Shown: piece after piece, positions 39,716 to 53,400 of the stretch | How positions within the stretch are numbered: position 1 is the stretch's first letter | Layout: each line of letters begins with the position of its first letter | Assembly (NCBI GenBank): GCA_022113835.1 | Contig: JAILWY010000018.1 | Span: 9,153,001 to 9,217,000, forward strand | Reading direction: 5' to 3' | Origin: Atopsyche davidsoni | Lineage: Eukaryota > Arthropoda > Insecta > Trichoptera > Hydrobiosidae | Length of the DNA stretch: 64,000 nucleotides | Program-made: the position numbers and the translations under genes | The notes under the pieces: model-generated | Database searches by the model: none | What the model was told of the DNA's origin: nothing | The model's input: the letters and a program-made list of their open reading frames with translations, nothing else

Positions 39716-40210
39716 ATGTCTATCTACGCTACGAACGAGTACATCATTTCGTCGAATAACTCGATGAACGATAACAAGTACAACAGCCAGAAGGCGGCCA
39801 AGTCTCACAGGATCAAGTCGATTCTCAAACCCCTCTTCAGGATGCTGAGGAAGAACGGAGCCTCCAAGAAATCCAAATCATTCTACTGCGAAGAATACTG
39901 CACCGAGTGCGACGACAACTCTGCCAACGAAGAGTTGGAATCCAAGATCTTCGACGAGATCACCGACTGCTCTCCTGAATCTGCTATCTTCGTCTGCAAT
40001 GAAGATGGCCAATGGAACGTCGCTCCCGTTTCCAAAGGACAAACCTACGTCCCAGTTCACTTTGCGAGGACAGAAGCCGGCACCTTTTTTTGGACCACCG
40101 TCTCCAAGTGCGCTGACTCCGACGTGGCCAGCCCTCGTCACTGCTATACGGAGTGCCAGGATGCCGCCCAGCAGATCCCCATGTACCAGGACAGATGGGT
40201 ACAAGCTTAA
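39716..40210 (+). CDS. E(spl)m4: Bearded-family protein, E(spl) m4/m-alpha type, single exon
   Basis: Small cytoplasmic Notch-pathway modulator. Bearded-family proteins bind the E3 ligase Neuralized and inhibit its internalisation of Delta (family knowledge). The 164-residue frame has the full set of family motifs in order: a basic amphipathic stretch at about 29-47 (SHRIKSILKPLFRMLRKN), the Neuralized-binding motif NxxNExLE at 68-75 (NSANEELE), the block VPVHFARTEAGTFFWTT at 112-128, and the C-terminal DRWVQA at 159-164. Length is close to the Drosophila paralogues m4 and m-alpha. The sequence does not separate m4 from m-alpha, and in a one-copy complex it probably represents the ancestral gene of both. 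The start ATG at 39716 follows an AUG-poor leader from the TATA at 39571. Upstream E-boxes and a Su(H) pair fit proneural and Notch control. No intron, as in flies. Confidence 0.96.
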   Translation: MSIYATNEYIISSNNSMNDNKYNSQKAAKSHRIKSILKPLFRMLRKNGASKKSKSFYCEEYCTECDDNSANEELESKIFDEITDCSPESAIFVCNEDGQWNVAPVSKGQTYVPVHFARTEAGTFFWTTVSKCADSDVASPRHCYTECQDAAQQIPMYQDRWVQA

Positions 40211-40745
40211 TTTATCAGCTTATCTGCACTGCAACCGAGCTTCCGATTTGTGATAAATGTCTCGAAGAGCATCGCCTGATATCGTGGGGGTGACAACTCT
40301 ACCGACCTGCTTATGATGGTTCCTGATTAATTTTTTATAAGTGCATGTGTCATTTGAACTTTTGATTTTTCTTTTGAAAATTCGAATCGGTAGATTAGCT
40401 TAGTATAGATAACTGTGATTTAGTTTTTATAATGTCTAATTATAATGAATGCCTGAAATTGCTCAAATACTTTACAAGCATGAGCTCAATGAAAAGCTTT
40501 ACATAGACATTAAGGTATTTTTTGAATTGTATAACGATAGCTTTATTTAGATTAGGATTGTGATATTATTGTTAAACTAAATCTTATTCTTCCTGTATTA
40601 ATTGAAAATACTGCTTAACATTTGATTGTGATTAATAAATTGCTTTAATTTTTTTGTAATAGGATAAATCGATGTCTTCCATTTCATTCGATATATTTGT
40701 TTATAATATTTTACAATGTTAATAAAAAAAACATTAAATCAATAC
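40211..40745 (+). promoter_or_regulatory. 3' UTR of the Bearded-family gene with K, Brd and GY boxes
   Basis: K boxes at 40249-40255 (TGTGATA), 40413-40419 (CTGTGAT), 40559-40565 (TGTGATA) and 40627-40632. Brd boxes (AGCTTTA) at 40495-40501 and 40539-40545. A GY box (GTCTTCC) at 40674-40680. Poly(A) signal candidates AATAAA are at 40634-40639 and 40721-40726. Only the second keeps the GY box in the transcript. Confidence 0.75.
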
Positions 40746-43700
40746 ATATTTTTCTACTATAACCCTACTTTTACACTTTTCCTTTTCCACTTATCTAAGA
40801 ACCGAACACATTGCTTGGTAATATACATTTACCAGTAACTCAATATTAAAATATTTTGAACACACTTCCCACAATAACAAGTTATTATAAAAGCTTCGGC
40901 CTTATTTGGGTTAATTTTAAATATTATCCTATACAGCGCTTAGAGGTGCAACATTTTTTAACAAACAGGTACCATTTCTACTCAGATTTTTTTACCTAAA
41001 AATATTTCCCTTCATCTTTAATCAAGCTAGGTTGCCCGTGCTCCCCGGAGCGTGAAGTTTTTTTTGTCGACTCTGGATACGGCAAGGATGAAACATCCTT
41101 AAGTTAACTGCATACCTTACAGTGATTAGATCTCCCACCTTAAAGCTTGCTTTTCAAATATCATCCTTAAGCACTTGTGTTCGAAAGCACACTTTTACAC
41201 TCAGCATTAGTATACTTACAGCTTTTTTGATACTGAAGCTTTTAAGATTTGAACACGTGAATCGCCTCAGGCAAACTGGCTTCTTCAATAACCTGCTGTC
41301 GAAACCAGAATGGTGTAAGAGGCAAGCTTAATCTTGGTCTTATATAATGTATTCATACAGATGTTTATCGGTCGTGCTTTGGATGTGATATAAGAAGTGT
41401 AGTACTTTAATGTAATTTAAAGCTCACTAAAGTGCGGACGCAATACAACAATAAAAAACGTAAAAAACAAAAATCGATTTTATTACCGAAAAGGGAAGGT
41501 CGGCATTGTAAGTCGACCTGCGGAAGAATGTGACTTAATTATAAATAGAACTTAGTGAGAATCCAATAAGAAACATTGACAAGGGTAGGTTTGCCTTATG
41601 TACTTTGATTCATCCATTGAAAAATACCATATATTATGGACGCACAAATTATTTTATATATCATGTTTTACATCATTACTAATTTATCAGCTATTACGTT
41701 TTTAAGGCAAGAATGCTACATACTAAAACTTTGATCGCAAACAAGAAACGTGCATCGCATTATTATTCCTGCATAATAGAACATTGCGCATTTTAAAACA
41801 TATAGAATATCTTCGTTTACCACATTGAAAATCTCTGTAAGCAGATTCAAAGCATTACCATGAAAAGAAACATAATCTTTCCATACAATGCTGGCTCTTC
41901 CTTTTCAGATTTAGTAGATAATCATTTCCGGTACAAAATCTCCTTGCGAAAGCCTTCATGTAACACGACCCCGCGTACTTGTTCCATTTCAATGAGGGCA
42001 CAATACTGCAAAATATTATGAGATATCTCTTGTTCGCATTGTGTAAAGAACGGTTTTCGAAGTTTCTTCATGAATTCTCAAAAAATAAACCAACCTGAAA
42101 CCTAATAAAGCATTCAGCAAATTACTTAAGAAATTCCCTTATAAAAGCTGACAACATTGTGAACGTGCATTATTTTATACTCACATTATATAATAATATA
42201 TTATAAATGTGAGGATTGAAGAAACAATTATATGTTTTCAAAAATCTCTACTTATCTTTTTTATTTAAAATATCGTATAAAATATTAAACAATTCTATAT
42301 TTGTGTGTAAATAATGTGCTCAGCTCATATAAAACATTTTAAAATGCCACTTATAATAACGATTTTTAATTGTATGTGTATTTTAGAGTATCTACAATGA
42401 TACTTACCAATAGAAAAAGTTTAAAATGTATAAAGGATAATTTAAAAAATATTGAAAACGCATTATAAAATTACAGCAATCAATTTCAATTTAAAATTTG
42501 TCCCAAACGTGGCGCGTGCTCGCATTTATTCGAGCCACTACCCAATGTTCATGTTGGCTCTTTAACAGAAGGGTCACAAACAATAGTGTGCGGTCGACCT
42601 TTTGCCTTCATAACAATACTTAAATCCAACCCCTCCTCTGGGACTTATAATAGGGGAGGAATCAATTGTAACAATTAGAGACCGCGGCATGTGCGCGTGC
42701 TGGCGGCTTTCGCACAGCTCGCGGCCCACTCTGCGCATCTGTTAAACTATCCTCTAAAAAATATGTGCGTTATTAAATGATTATATCGATCGAGATGATC
42801 GTTTACTTTTTATTGACTGAGAATGTTTTTCTAAAAATTTTCGTACGACTAATCGCTTGTGATAAAATAGTTTTGCCCATGTCGATATTAGCAAACAAGC
42901 AAGTTTATATTTTAAAAATTCGATGAGATGACAAAATATTAATATGTAGCATACATTAAATTATTTATTACAATTGCGCATTTAAATGTTTGATCCGCAT
43001 GTTATATCAGTGATATTATTGTTTTTTTGCTCCTTGTTATATTAATGAACTCTCATGTAATCAAGCTCACGCCTAGTTTGATTTGGTGGAAGATAGTCTT
43101 TTTTTATTATGACATGTATTGAAACAAATAATTTTGAAAATGTAAATAATTACAACAGTGGTGTAATAGTTTTCTTACTTCTGATTCGCATATGCTGGAT
43201 AAATGATTGTACAAGAATACATTGTTTATACTATGATATGATTTCAGGCCACTGAAAGAAATTATGCTGTATTAAAATTGTCTCGAGTGTGAATGCACGG
43301 CAGTCGTTAGCGATGTTAACAGTTCCACTCATATTTAAAGATAATTACGCCAACCCATACTGTGAATAAAACAATGTTGCCGTCACATTCGCATCGCAGC
43401 TTTGCAGGCATCGCGCGCTGAGACTGCTCGCGCGGCTTGCTCCGGACACCCGAGCAGACCCGCGCCATGTGGTGTTTGTGTAAGGAGAGACGTTGTTTTC
43501 CTAGCGGTCCAGTCTCCGGAGGACGGAGTGACCTCCCGCCGGGGTCTATCGAGTTCCACCGCCGTCACAGGTCCTGCCAGTTGCGCTGAAGACTTCCTCG
43601 GAGTCCTTCCGCAGAGTGCGGCCCTCTCGCGCCAGATGATGCAGTATGACGGCACCAGATTTTGCACGATATCGTCTTTCGTCAACCGGTATCGAGTAAC

Positions 43701-45450
43701 GGCAAAATAAAATAACTTAAAACGGCCCAAGGTAAACTTTTTCACTTTAGAGTCGTATGCGCGCATAAAAATTAATACTCACGGCGTTTCCATTCAATAG
43801 AATGTTTGATAAAGTAATAATGCGATATCAAAAAAACTTCAATACGTCGCAGTCATTCATCTTCAAGAATCGAGCTGAACAAAGAATCTGACACCGTTAC
43901 CGACCGTTTCAACTCGGAGGATATCAATCTGAATTCTGTCCAAGAAAAACAAAATACTTTGGAGCAGGCCGCCTCGGCATTAGCTATTCGAGGGCTTATT
44001 TGTAGTTCGTCCTGGTCGCAGTCGAAAAGAAGAATCCCGTATTAATAATGTATGGCACGATCTCGGAGATGCGCGCCGCATTCGTTAGCGGAGACGCGCC
44101 CGCGCCCCGTGCAGCGTGCAGCTCTTCAATGGTCCGTGCCCTAAATCTCATTAGGCATTATAATACATTACCTTAATCGTTCCCGTCGTGTCTGTCTAAA
44201 GCAAATACACAATAGCCATTTATGAGATATTGAATGCACGCCTAGTGTGGGGATTCTTCTGGACGATCGTTTCAAATTATTTTAAATTATTGCAACTCTT
44301 AAGTATATTTTATGTAACAGCATAAATATGATCAATGAGTTAGTAATAATATTTGTTGTACTTAAATACGCTTTATACATAAGTATATATATTGATCATT
44401 TATAAATTCCTTCGTCAACATTTCAATATAAGTAAATATTGATCAATACAATTATGTGTGTATAAAATGTTTTGTATATTTAAAAAAAACAGACGTAAAT
44501 TGTTGTCGGCAATCTAAACTACACAAATCATTTGGACCAATTTCAACCCTTAAAATTATATATAGGATGTTGTCTATTTGGCAGAGAATAAATGGTGCAT
44601 TAACAGCATCGGCACTCTTTGAATTTAAAAAGCTTTGCCTGACTATTATTTCATTTTCAAATATTTTCAACAAAAGTTTGCTAACACTAAAAAGTGAGCT
44701 TCGGTGAAAAGGAAAATAAAAAGCGAACGCGTCTCGAGTTACCAAACGGTGATATATAACACTCCGCAGACCTGAGGAAAGGGTACGTCGAGGTTTGTTT
44801 TAAAATGAGCCAGCAACGATGACAGTAGGTGGTTTATAGAGAAGCTTTTATCTTTTAACAATATTGAATATCAAACACGTGTTGGCGAGGCTCTCAAGTA
44901 ACGGGGGGCTTGAGTGGAAAAAATAAAATTAAACAGCTAATTTATGAATTAACGACTCGAGTGACTATATTTTTTTGTTAAATGGTATAATTAAATTTAA
45001 CTAATAATATATTTTTGTTTAATGTAAGCTTGTCTCTTCGATACACATCACATATAAGACGCAAGTCAACAAAATCAAGAAAATTTCTATTTCAAATATA
45101 ATATATATCCAATCAGAAACTGAATCGTTCTTGGTACTCACTGCACAAAAATCGATTTAAAACCATATAAATCGGTGTAACTTCTCACTCAAATAATCTG
45201 CAATTCCAAGCATACCCTTTGATAGTTTATATAATACAGAAAAAAACTTAGACTTTATATGGCTGCAATCAAGACCTAAGTAATTTCGCAAGAAACTACC
45301 TTATTAGAAATGTATATTTATACATATATAATAAACGACATTTATGTATGGAAAATATAGCAAGCATGTTGAATTGAGTTAAAGTTTCGATCTCAATATA
45401 GATTTTTGCTTAAATCTCTTTAGATAAGATAAATATAATAAACGATCCAA
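40746..45450. other. Non-coding DNA downstream of the Bearded-family gene
   Basis: No supported gene. Less AT-rich islands at about 42500-42740, 43380-43700 and 43900-44180 contain frames on both strands at once, which argues against coding. The island at 43900-44180 has homeodomain-type sequence (ctcattaggcattataata). AT-rich DNA lies between them. Confidence 0.4.
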
Positions 45451-48400
45451 ATCTTGATTATAAGTAATTCCGCGCTTACTCGGCTATATAGTACTCGGCA
45501 GTGGTCGTCGCAGGTAGGTGAGCAAGCTTGGAGACATGACGTGTTTACGAACTGCACCCATTTTACTCGCGCAAACAAATTATACTTGAAATCCGATAAG
45601 AAGTACGACGCGCGCCCAGGGCGTGCGCAGGCCGGCGCGGACCGTGAGAAAAGCGGCAGATGTTTCCGCGGCGGGCGCTCCCCGGGGCCGCCGCCCTGCA
45701 TACGCATGACCGCATGCCTCTCATGCACTCCGCCTCTTAATTTAATCATACCCTGCTGCAGATTTGTCACCTTCGAAATTACTGCACTGCAATCAATATC
45801 ACATTTCAGCTTTAGACGCATGACTTGTTTTAAAATAACATCTAGGATCATTGGAAAGTGTTTAAATTAAAAAAAAAAACTATTTATGTAATCATAGATA
45901 TTTTAAGGTCCACAATCTCTCAACATCTCAATAGTGAGAAGATAATCAAAGGTAAAAGGCATTTGGTTCGAGCACTTTACTTAAAATCTACATTTTGGTT
46001 GTTTGATTACTTTTATATTGTATTGTACGTATCATTAAGATATGACTGAAAAAATATTGTTAAACTTACAGGTTACAAAAGTGCACAGGGTGATAATAGA
46101 CGGTTTTTAATACCTTTACGAAAATTCAATACCCTTTACATATCACAAGAACATTACTTAAAAATTATAGTAAAAATGTATATTATATTAAACAAAGTAG
46201 CGGTTTTGGGTTTAATGTACACTCGACATTTTTCTATCGTGGCTAAAATTTAATTTTTTATTCAAGGTGTGTGAGCTACACTGGACAAAGTCTTGCAGAA
46301 AACAGGTGCATCGGAACTTAGAATTCATTTTCCGTACAGACCCGGAAAAAATCCACCGATAATCGCAGACCCCTATGAGCCCCCATCGTCCAGTGGCGAC
46401 TGTGCCAAGGCTGTCGCGAGCCTCCCGGGCCTCTCTCGGGGGTAATTAGCTATGCGGAATGATAAACATTGATTACCTCGCCCGGCCTGCAAGCGCGCTC
46501 GGTTCCCATGGATCCGCTCATACGGGCGGGAGCATCTGCTCATACCAAATTTGGTAGTCGAGAAAAAGCCCCGTCGTCCTGGTGACAGATGAGTGTAATT
46601 ATTTTTTTTCGTCGCGATACATCTCCGTACGTCAATAAGAAAATCCACATTCGATGTTCTCTTGTGTATGTATTTATTTTGTTTACTTTTATCAACCGCA
46701 GGGTATGCCACGGTTTACAAATCTTTTACCCTCAAGAATGTAATCAAGCTAACGAAATATTTGAGTACTGATCGATTTTTATTATTATATGTATTTTGAG
46801 CCCATGTGATGAGTAAACCGTTCTTCGGGAAACTAAATTATATTTACACAAAAAGTACTTATTTTATAAAAAAAAAACTAAAAAGTTATTTAGATTCATT
46901 TTGGGGTAAAAATATAAAGAAACGTGGTTTATATTTAGAAATAAAAAAAAAGTTAACGATCATTTTTGTTTATTAAAAATACTTGTTGTACATTGCGTGC
47001 AAGTCAAGATATTTCTTGGAATTACAACAGAAAAACAGTTTTTCGAAATAATTTAGAATTTCGTAAAATTATAAAGAGAAATTTGCTTGCACCCTATAAT
47101 TACATCATAAAGATAATTTGCATTACTGTGTGTTATGGAGTTTAAGAGGTTGCCCGGACCGGAGCAGCTCGCCGCAGAGCAGGCGCGAGTGGGGAAACTC
47201 TCCAGTTCTGTATAATTGCCAACGAGCAGGTACCGCTTTCGCACCGATTCAACCGCAATTTATTCTCAGTTTTATCTCAAAAATTAAATCTTAGTTCCTT
47301 CGCTAATGTATGCGCTCTGAAATTAACACAAAAGCGTAATAAACGCGCGTTGTTTATGTATCGGCCGAGAGTTTCTTGCGACACGGGTGGGAGGAATTTA
47401 AATTGACAGAATTCAATAAGAGACCACCGCCGACCCGGGAGGCTCCGTCGTTTAATGATTTAATAATTAACCGGCTATGTAGATACTAATGCGAATGCGA
47501 ATTCTCAAATTGATAAGTCTATGAATGCAGTTTTTGTTCAGCCATAAGTCAGACCCCCCATACCGATGTCGATCCCATTAATATGTAAAAGGCAAGATTC
47601 ATATATTTATTAAGTTGGAATTTTAGAAGAAACATTCCCCGTGACAAATGTTGATAGCAGATTATCGCAGAAAAACATGGCGCCTTTGGAGATTTTAATT
47701 AACTTATGGAGGAATGCTTTTGCGGCCCTCGCTAAATGACGGACCCACATTAATAATATCATTAATTTGGAAGAATAAATTAAAACTCTGTTCTAAATGC
47801 ATGCCCGGCTGGATGTTTTGGCTACTCACAGGCATGCCAACTTTGTAAGGTCAGCCAATGAAATCATAAATCAATAACAGAAATATTATAAATTATAATT
47901 TAATAAAGTCGGTTGGAATCGAGTGTGTGCAGTCTACTGATGCAAAAATTAAGCATATAGAAAAACACGATTTTTTGTTTGAAGGAAGTTCTGATAATTA
48001 CAGTAATTTATTAACACTTGTTGTTTGAGGATTATAATAAATTCAAAGCTACGCTTCCATATTTATTATATTACGCTTTCATATTTATTGATTGATTATA
48101 CCTAAAAAATAAAACAATTGCTTATTTTATGTATTATTCATAAAACAAACATCAAATTATCAATATTTAAATGAGAGGTAAAAAAAGAAAAATAAATATT
48201 TAATGATTTTTTTTTTTATCGTGAAATTTAAAATATTTTTACACTGCATAATGAACACGTTTAAAAAATATTATCCCCCTTAATAAATGAATAACACCTA
48301 ATGCGGAGTTAAGTGGATGTAACATTCAATACAACCTTTTACTAAGTGTTGAACTCCGCGGCACACTCCATGCGCGTGCGGGTCGTGCGCGGCTCAGCAC

Positions 48401-50440
48401 GGCGCGCGCCGCTCCCGACTCCGACTCCCGACTCCTGACTCATAACTCATGACTCCGAGCCGCGGCCAGTGCGCCAGCTCATGACTCGATAGTCAATTGT
48501 CAGGCTGCAGGGTCACACTGCAGCGGAGGGTAACAATAATCGGTCGCGTGCTGGCCGCCGATTGGAAGGGCGACCTTTCGAAAGCATCAACAATGGAAGG
48601 TGTGCAGTTAAAACGTTATTAGGTAAATACTTTTGAAAACTCTGATTCCAAATTAACTATATGTATGATAAGGAATAATTTTTTTCAATTTGTTTGGAAA
48701 ACAATGCAATTTATATCAGATTTGTATTACTTACATGTTGTAGATTTTCTTTATCTTATCAAAGCAAATCACATTTCTAAGAATATTTATTAATCTTACT
48801 ACTCAAGACTATTGACAAAATTATCAAGAAAATTATTTTTTTGATGTAATTTTAAATTAAGACTTTTCACCAATACCAATAAATACTGCAATATATATTG
48901 GTATCGATTTATATTTCCGTCAAAAAACACAAATATACATATTTTTTATCAATTTAATCCTAACTTAAATATCCAAACATAATGCAGATTTATTTAAAAT
49001 AAACCTACGTACAAAAACAATATAATATGCCAAAATTATCAAGTCTATGGTGTCATTCCTATGTGGCTCGTGTAACACAGCACGTGATATTTTAATATCA
49101 CCCCTTCTTAACATTCCAGTCTAGACCACCTAACCCCATAGCGCTGAGTGCAGTCTTATCGCCAGACACAGAGGCCTGTTTACCGTAAAGCCGAGTCTGC
49201 AGCCGCCTGCAGAAGGATCCGGGAGTCCAAAAAATAAAAGTCCTGTCATGGATAATGCCTCCTGAAAAAATAAGCGACCGAGGCACCCACATCCCCGCAG
49301 CCGAGCGATCTGGACGAACGCAGCACGAGCGCCCGCGTGCCAATTTCACACCCCAAAACTTATTTGAATTTACACCAAGAAAAAATGCGGTAGCGAACAG
49401 GGGCACGCTCGGACAGAACGCTCGCCTAGTGAAGACGATGCTCAAGATATACCACTATCCACGTTTCCCACGCTATCGTATCACGGGACCAGTTGTACAT
49501 GCCGAGACTATAATATTAAATACGCAAGGAAACACACATGCTCCAAATCAGTACAAAAAATAAGCAGGCACAGAAACCAAGCACGGAAAGAAAGTCAGCG
49601 CCCAATTTGTGTTCGAGCTAAAATGAGCTTTGGTTACATTATTTCGAAGGCTTATAATGATATTCTGTTTGAGCTGCATTTTGGTCTGTTTGGGTTCGTC
49701 GGCCTCGGAGTGTAGGGGTTGATCTTGGGCACACATTGCATCCACTCGCATACTTTCGTTGTTTGAGATCGAAGTTCCCATATAAATGCCATATGGCGCA
49801 TATTATTACTTTATTTTTTTTGTCTGACCATATTTTCTACGTGAGACGTCCACCTTGCCCTTTTTGATTTGGAATTCATAAGTATTCAATCTATTAAAGT
49901 AAAATATTGTATGAGGTTATTGTATTCTGAAAATTAAACATTTAACCAAATTAGCTTGTAGAAATTGATGTTATTAACTGTCTAATTGCATCAATATTGT
50001 CTATCTAGTAAGTGTCTTAAAATGTGATTAATAAATCATTACTATTTTGTATGTACCTAAACACATATATAATTTTTCATATAAATTCCAAATATAATGT
50101 AACAAAAATAATAATTGAGATTGCGTTCCTTTTAACATAGTCCTGGAACGGCTTCCGTGTTGCGCGGCGATTATAAATATTGTAAATTTAAACTTTGTTG
50201 TATCTGAATTAGTACAACGAAAAACAAGCCGTCTACCGCTTCTGTCTTGCCATAAAAATTATAGCTATCTCATTTTACGCAAGTCCTCCATCTCTATAAT
50301 TGCGTAAGTCGGGACGTCTTACAGCAGTATAGGGTCGGAAGATCGCCAGGTGTCGCGTGACCGCAACGCGTACGTCAGAAGGCATGTGTGCTTTTTTGTA
50401 AGGGCATTATGTTTTAATGAAAACATTTTTCTTGGGGAGA
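45451..50440. other. Non-coding DNA with several regulatory-looking islands
   Basis: Islands at about 45470-45780 (contains a Su(H)-type CGTGAGAA at 45643-45650), 46270-46580 (TTCCCATG at 46503-46510), 47140-47470, 47640-47870 (dense in TAATTA/ATTAAT cores), 48340-48600, 49090-49480 (TTCCCACG at 49465-49472) and 50120-50440. None of the Su(H) matches here has a partner at SPS spacing. No gene recognised. Confidence 0.4.
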
Positions 50441-53400
50441 ACCGTGGGAATGAAATCCAAGTTTCTGTTATAAATAGCACGGCGCATTATGAAGATGGGC
50501 ATTGAAAAAAGGGGGAGGGACGACAGGACCCGACCAGGTTTTTTGTCATCACTACTTTGTGTAAGACTCGCTGTCGAACACGCGCGCTCGAGAACCACGT
50601 GGTAATGAAAGCGTTCCTCGACAGGACGAGGGCACATTGTCTCGGGCTTCAACAGAGGTCTCGGATTATGAACGCTGCGCCGTTATTGTCACTGTCAATA
50701 TGAAAACTGATACAATGCCTAAACTTTCTAGAAAATAAAAATTGCATTTTATTATAAATTATTATCAATCTATTACGGATTAAAAGAAATTATATTTTAT
50801 CTGAATCCATATTCGATATCTTATTGGTTGATTCTTATCCTACAGCTGATTGATATACTAGTCTAGAATATTCTGTAGGTATTTTATTACAAATACCTGC
50901 AAAATAATCAGTAAGAACACACTTACTGATTATTTACACATGCTCTTATAAGGATATACGCTGAAAAGTAAGTAGGTATGTTAATGTAAGTATGCAAACA
51001 ATACAAACTGCGATAGCATGCAGAAATTCATTATGTTTATGATTTTGCGAAACACAGAATGCCTATCAGTAAGTCCGCAGATCTAAAATATGTGTAGTAC
51101 TTGAGTCGACATACTCCGGTGGCGAGATGGAGCCTCCTATCAGACAAAACATGATTGTCACTGCACATAATGGCTCAAAATACGGTATCAACTTTACTTT
51201 TCCTATCCATTAGTAAGGCTTTGTGTTTTCTCGCGCCGCGTCTGCAGCCCGCGGTGAGACAGGACCGCGTGTCGAGCCCGCTTCATTATGCCGCGTTATT
51301 GAATAGATTTTTATCAGTTTTTTCGATCTCGCTCATCTGACCATTTCGGGCATTAATCCCTTTCGAGCCTTTACCTGGGACGGCCTTAGAAACTGAAATC
51401 AATACCGCGCGAGGAGAGAACGGTATTTCTTGTATTGTTGCTCCGCAATAAATACGGCGAGGAGCGAGGACCGTCCGTATGCAGCTTTGTGTTCTGCGGC
51501 ATCCGGTCTGGACCCAATTGAAGATTTATCTCTGCATGGGCTATCCGTAATGGAAAGCCTCTTTGTTGTATCGCATTTCAATAGGGAGTATAATTATATC
51601 AAATCCATTAAAAACTTTGGGTTTTATTCGTATTTCTTCGCACAGCGGTAGCTAAAAATATTGAACCTTATATTGCAAAAAACGCATTGAACAAAATAGC
51701 ATTCTCTTCGATTTAAAAAAAAATATTTTTGAGATAAAAAGGCACCAAGAGCCGGACAGACCATTTTTTCAATTTTTACCTATAAATTTTCAGGTGATCT
51801 GAAGAGTACTGTTCGGCAAACATCTGGTATTAGTGTGAAATATCTCGTTACTTTTATAATCGTTTATCTAGCATATTAATTTTCAATATGAATAATATAT
51901 CTGTAAAAAAATATTTCGAACAACAATGCATTACAGCAATATCACAGCGCTAGGCTAGTGGGCGTGTGGAAAACAATCCGTCAAATCAAACCAATAATGA
52001 AATGGAAACTGCTGTCTAGCCGCATCTAGTAATCCATTTAACATAAAATATTAATCAACTTGTTAACCATTGGGAGTTTTTTAATGCCGGTCGCTCTTTC
52101 ACAATATGCAAATCATCCAATGAGGCTATTAATGAAATCTTATTAACAAAAAATAAAGATTAAAATGCCGCTTAGTCTAAAAAACCGCGAGATGCGGTAG
52201 AATTCCTAAATTAAACCATAGATCAAAATGATTCATCGCTTTTTGTTGGATTTAATAAGCTGGCTACCATAAAGGTTAACCGAAGCTTCGTATTATACTC
52301 ATTAAAATCCCCATCTTGAATAATAGATTACGCCGTGCGGCCCAAGGCGAGTTCGGAATGAGCTTCCAGGATCTCCATTTGGCTGTTTAATAACGTATTG
52401 AATACAAACATTGATAAATTATAACAGCGGAGCTCGGAACACCGTGAGTCACCGCTTTACCTGCGAGCTGCGCTGGCCATCCATCATCTGCTTTTAAAAT
52501 ACAAGATTGAGCCTTTTCATTATTGTGGGATGAATACAGATAATGGTTAATTATGGCGCCCAGTGTTTGAAAGTGTTTCAATTTAAACACTGTTAAACTG
52601 CAACGACTGCACGTCACAATGTTATTGTATTATTTATATATGTTTTAAAATGCAATAAGTGAGGGGGGGAAATGTGCTCTACATTTAAAAAAAAGTGAAT
52701 CATTATCATTTTTAATACACATACTACTTATTTAAATATATGTGAACGTTTCCATATTCCATATCATATTTTCCATGCGCAATACACGTCCATCTATACG
52801 ATGTCCATTAAATTAATTTTGTTTTTGTATTGTAAATTAGCTAAACAGTCATTTCAAGCATATTGTTTATTACAAAGTATGCACAGAAACACAGCAAAAG
52901 CTGGTAAATCAAAAGTTGTAAGTTATTTTCAGAAATACAATATCTTATTGGTGATGAAGATGTGAATGTGTGCTTCAACGAATACAATTATATTATATAA
53001 AAAATAAACCGTCACAATATCTGTAATTATTTTTATACGCTTTATCAATCACAATTCTCACGTAGACTATACAGATACGATGAACTTTTTATTCCAAGAA
53101 TGAAATGAGTTGAAGCATATTATTCATTGTGCAAACGTCAGTCCGATCAATTCTCGACAGGAAATCGAGACGTAACGCTAATGCACTCGGGCGCGAGTAA
53201 AGCACTTTGATGCTTTATTTTCTTTATAATAAGAGTGCGTGTCTAACCGAGCACAATTCGATTAATCTCCGCGGCCGCCTCGCCGCCTCGCCCACTCGAG
53301 GCCATTATCACTTATCACTTATCACTTATCCCTATCACTATCGCCCGTGGGCGGCGGTGGGCGGGATGTGTCTCGTGACGGTATCGCGCCCGCCCCCGCT

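Noticed and set aside
43383..43766. 127-codon minus and 102-codon plus overlapping frames
   Set aside because: Both strands are open at once, with no homology and no splice or promoter context; regarded as a GC-raised island.
45485..45520. TATATAG followed by a possible splice donor (cag/gtaggt), a possible lncRNA or pri-microRNA promoter
   Set aside because: No initiator at the right distance, no downstream frame or hairpin; too weak to call.
46503..46510. TTCCCATG, and other lone Su(H) matches at 11170, 45643, 49465, 50443, 52524 and 53055, as Notch enhancers
   Set aside because: Single 8-mers matching a degenerate consensus are expected by chance in 64 kb, and none has a partner at SPS spacing.
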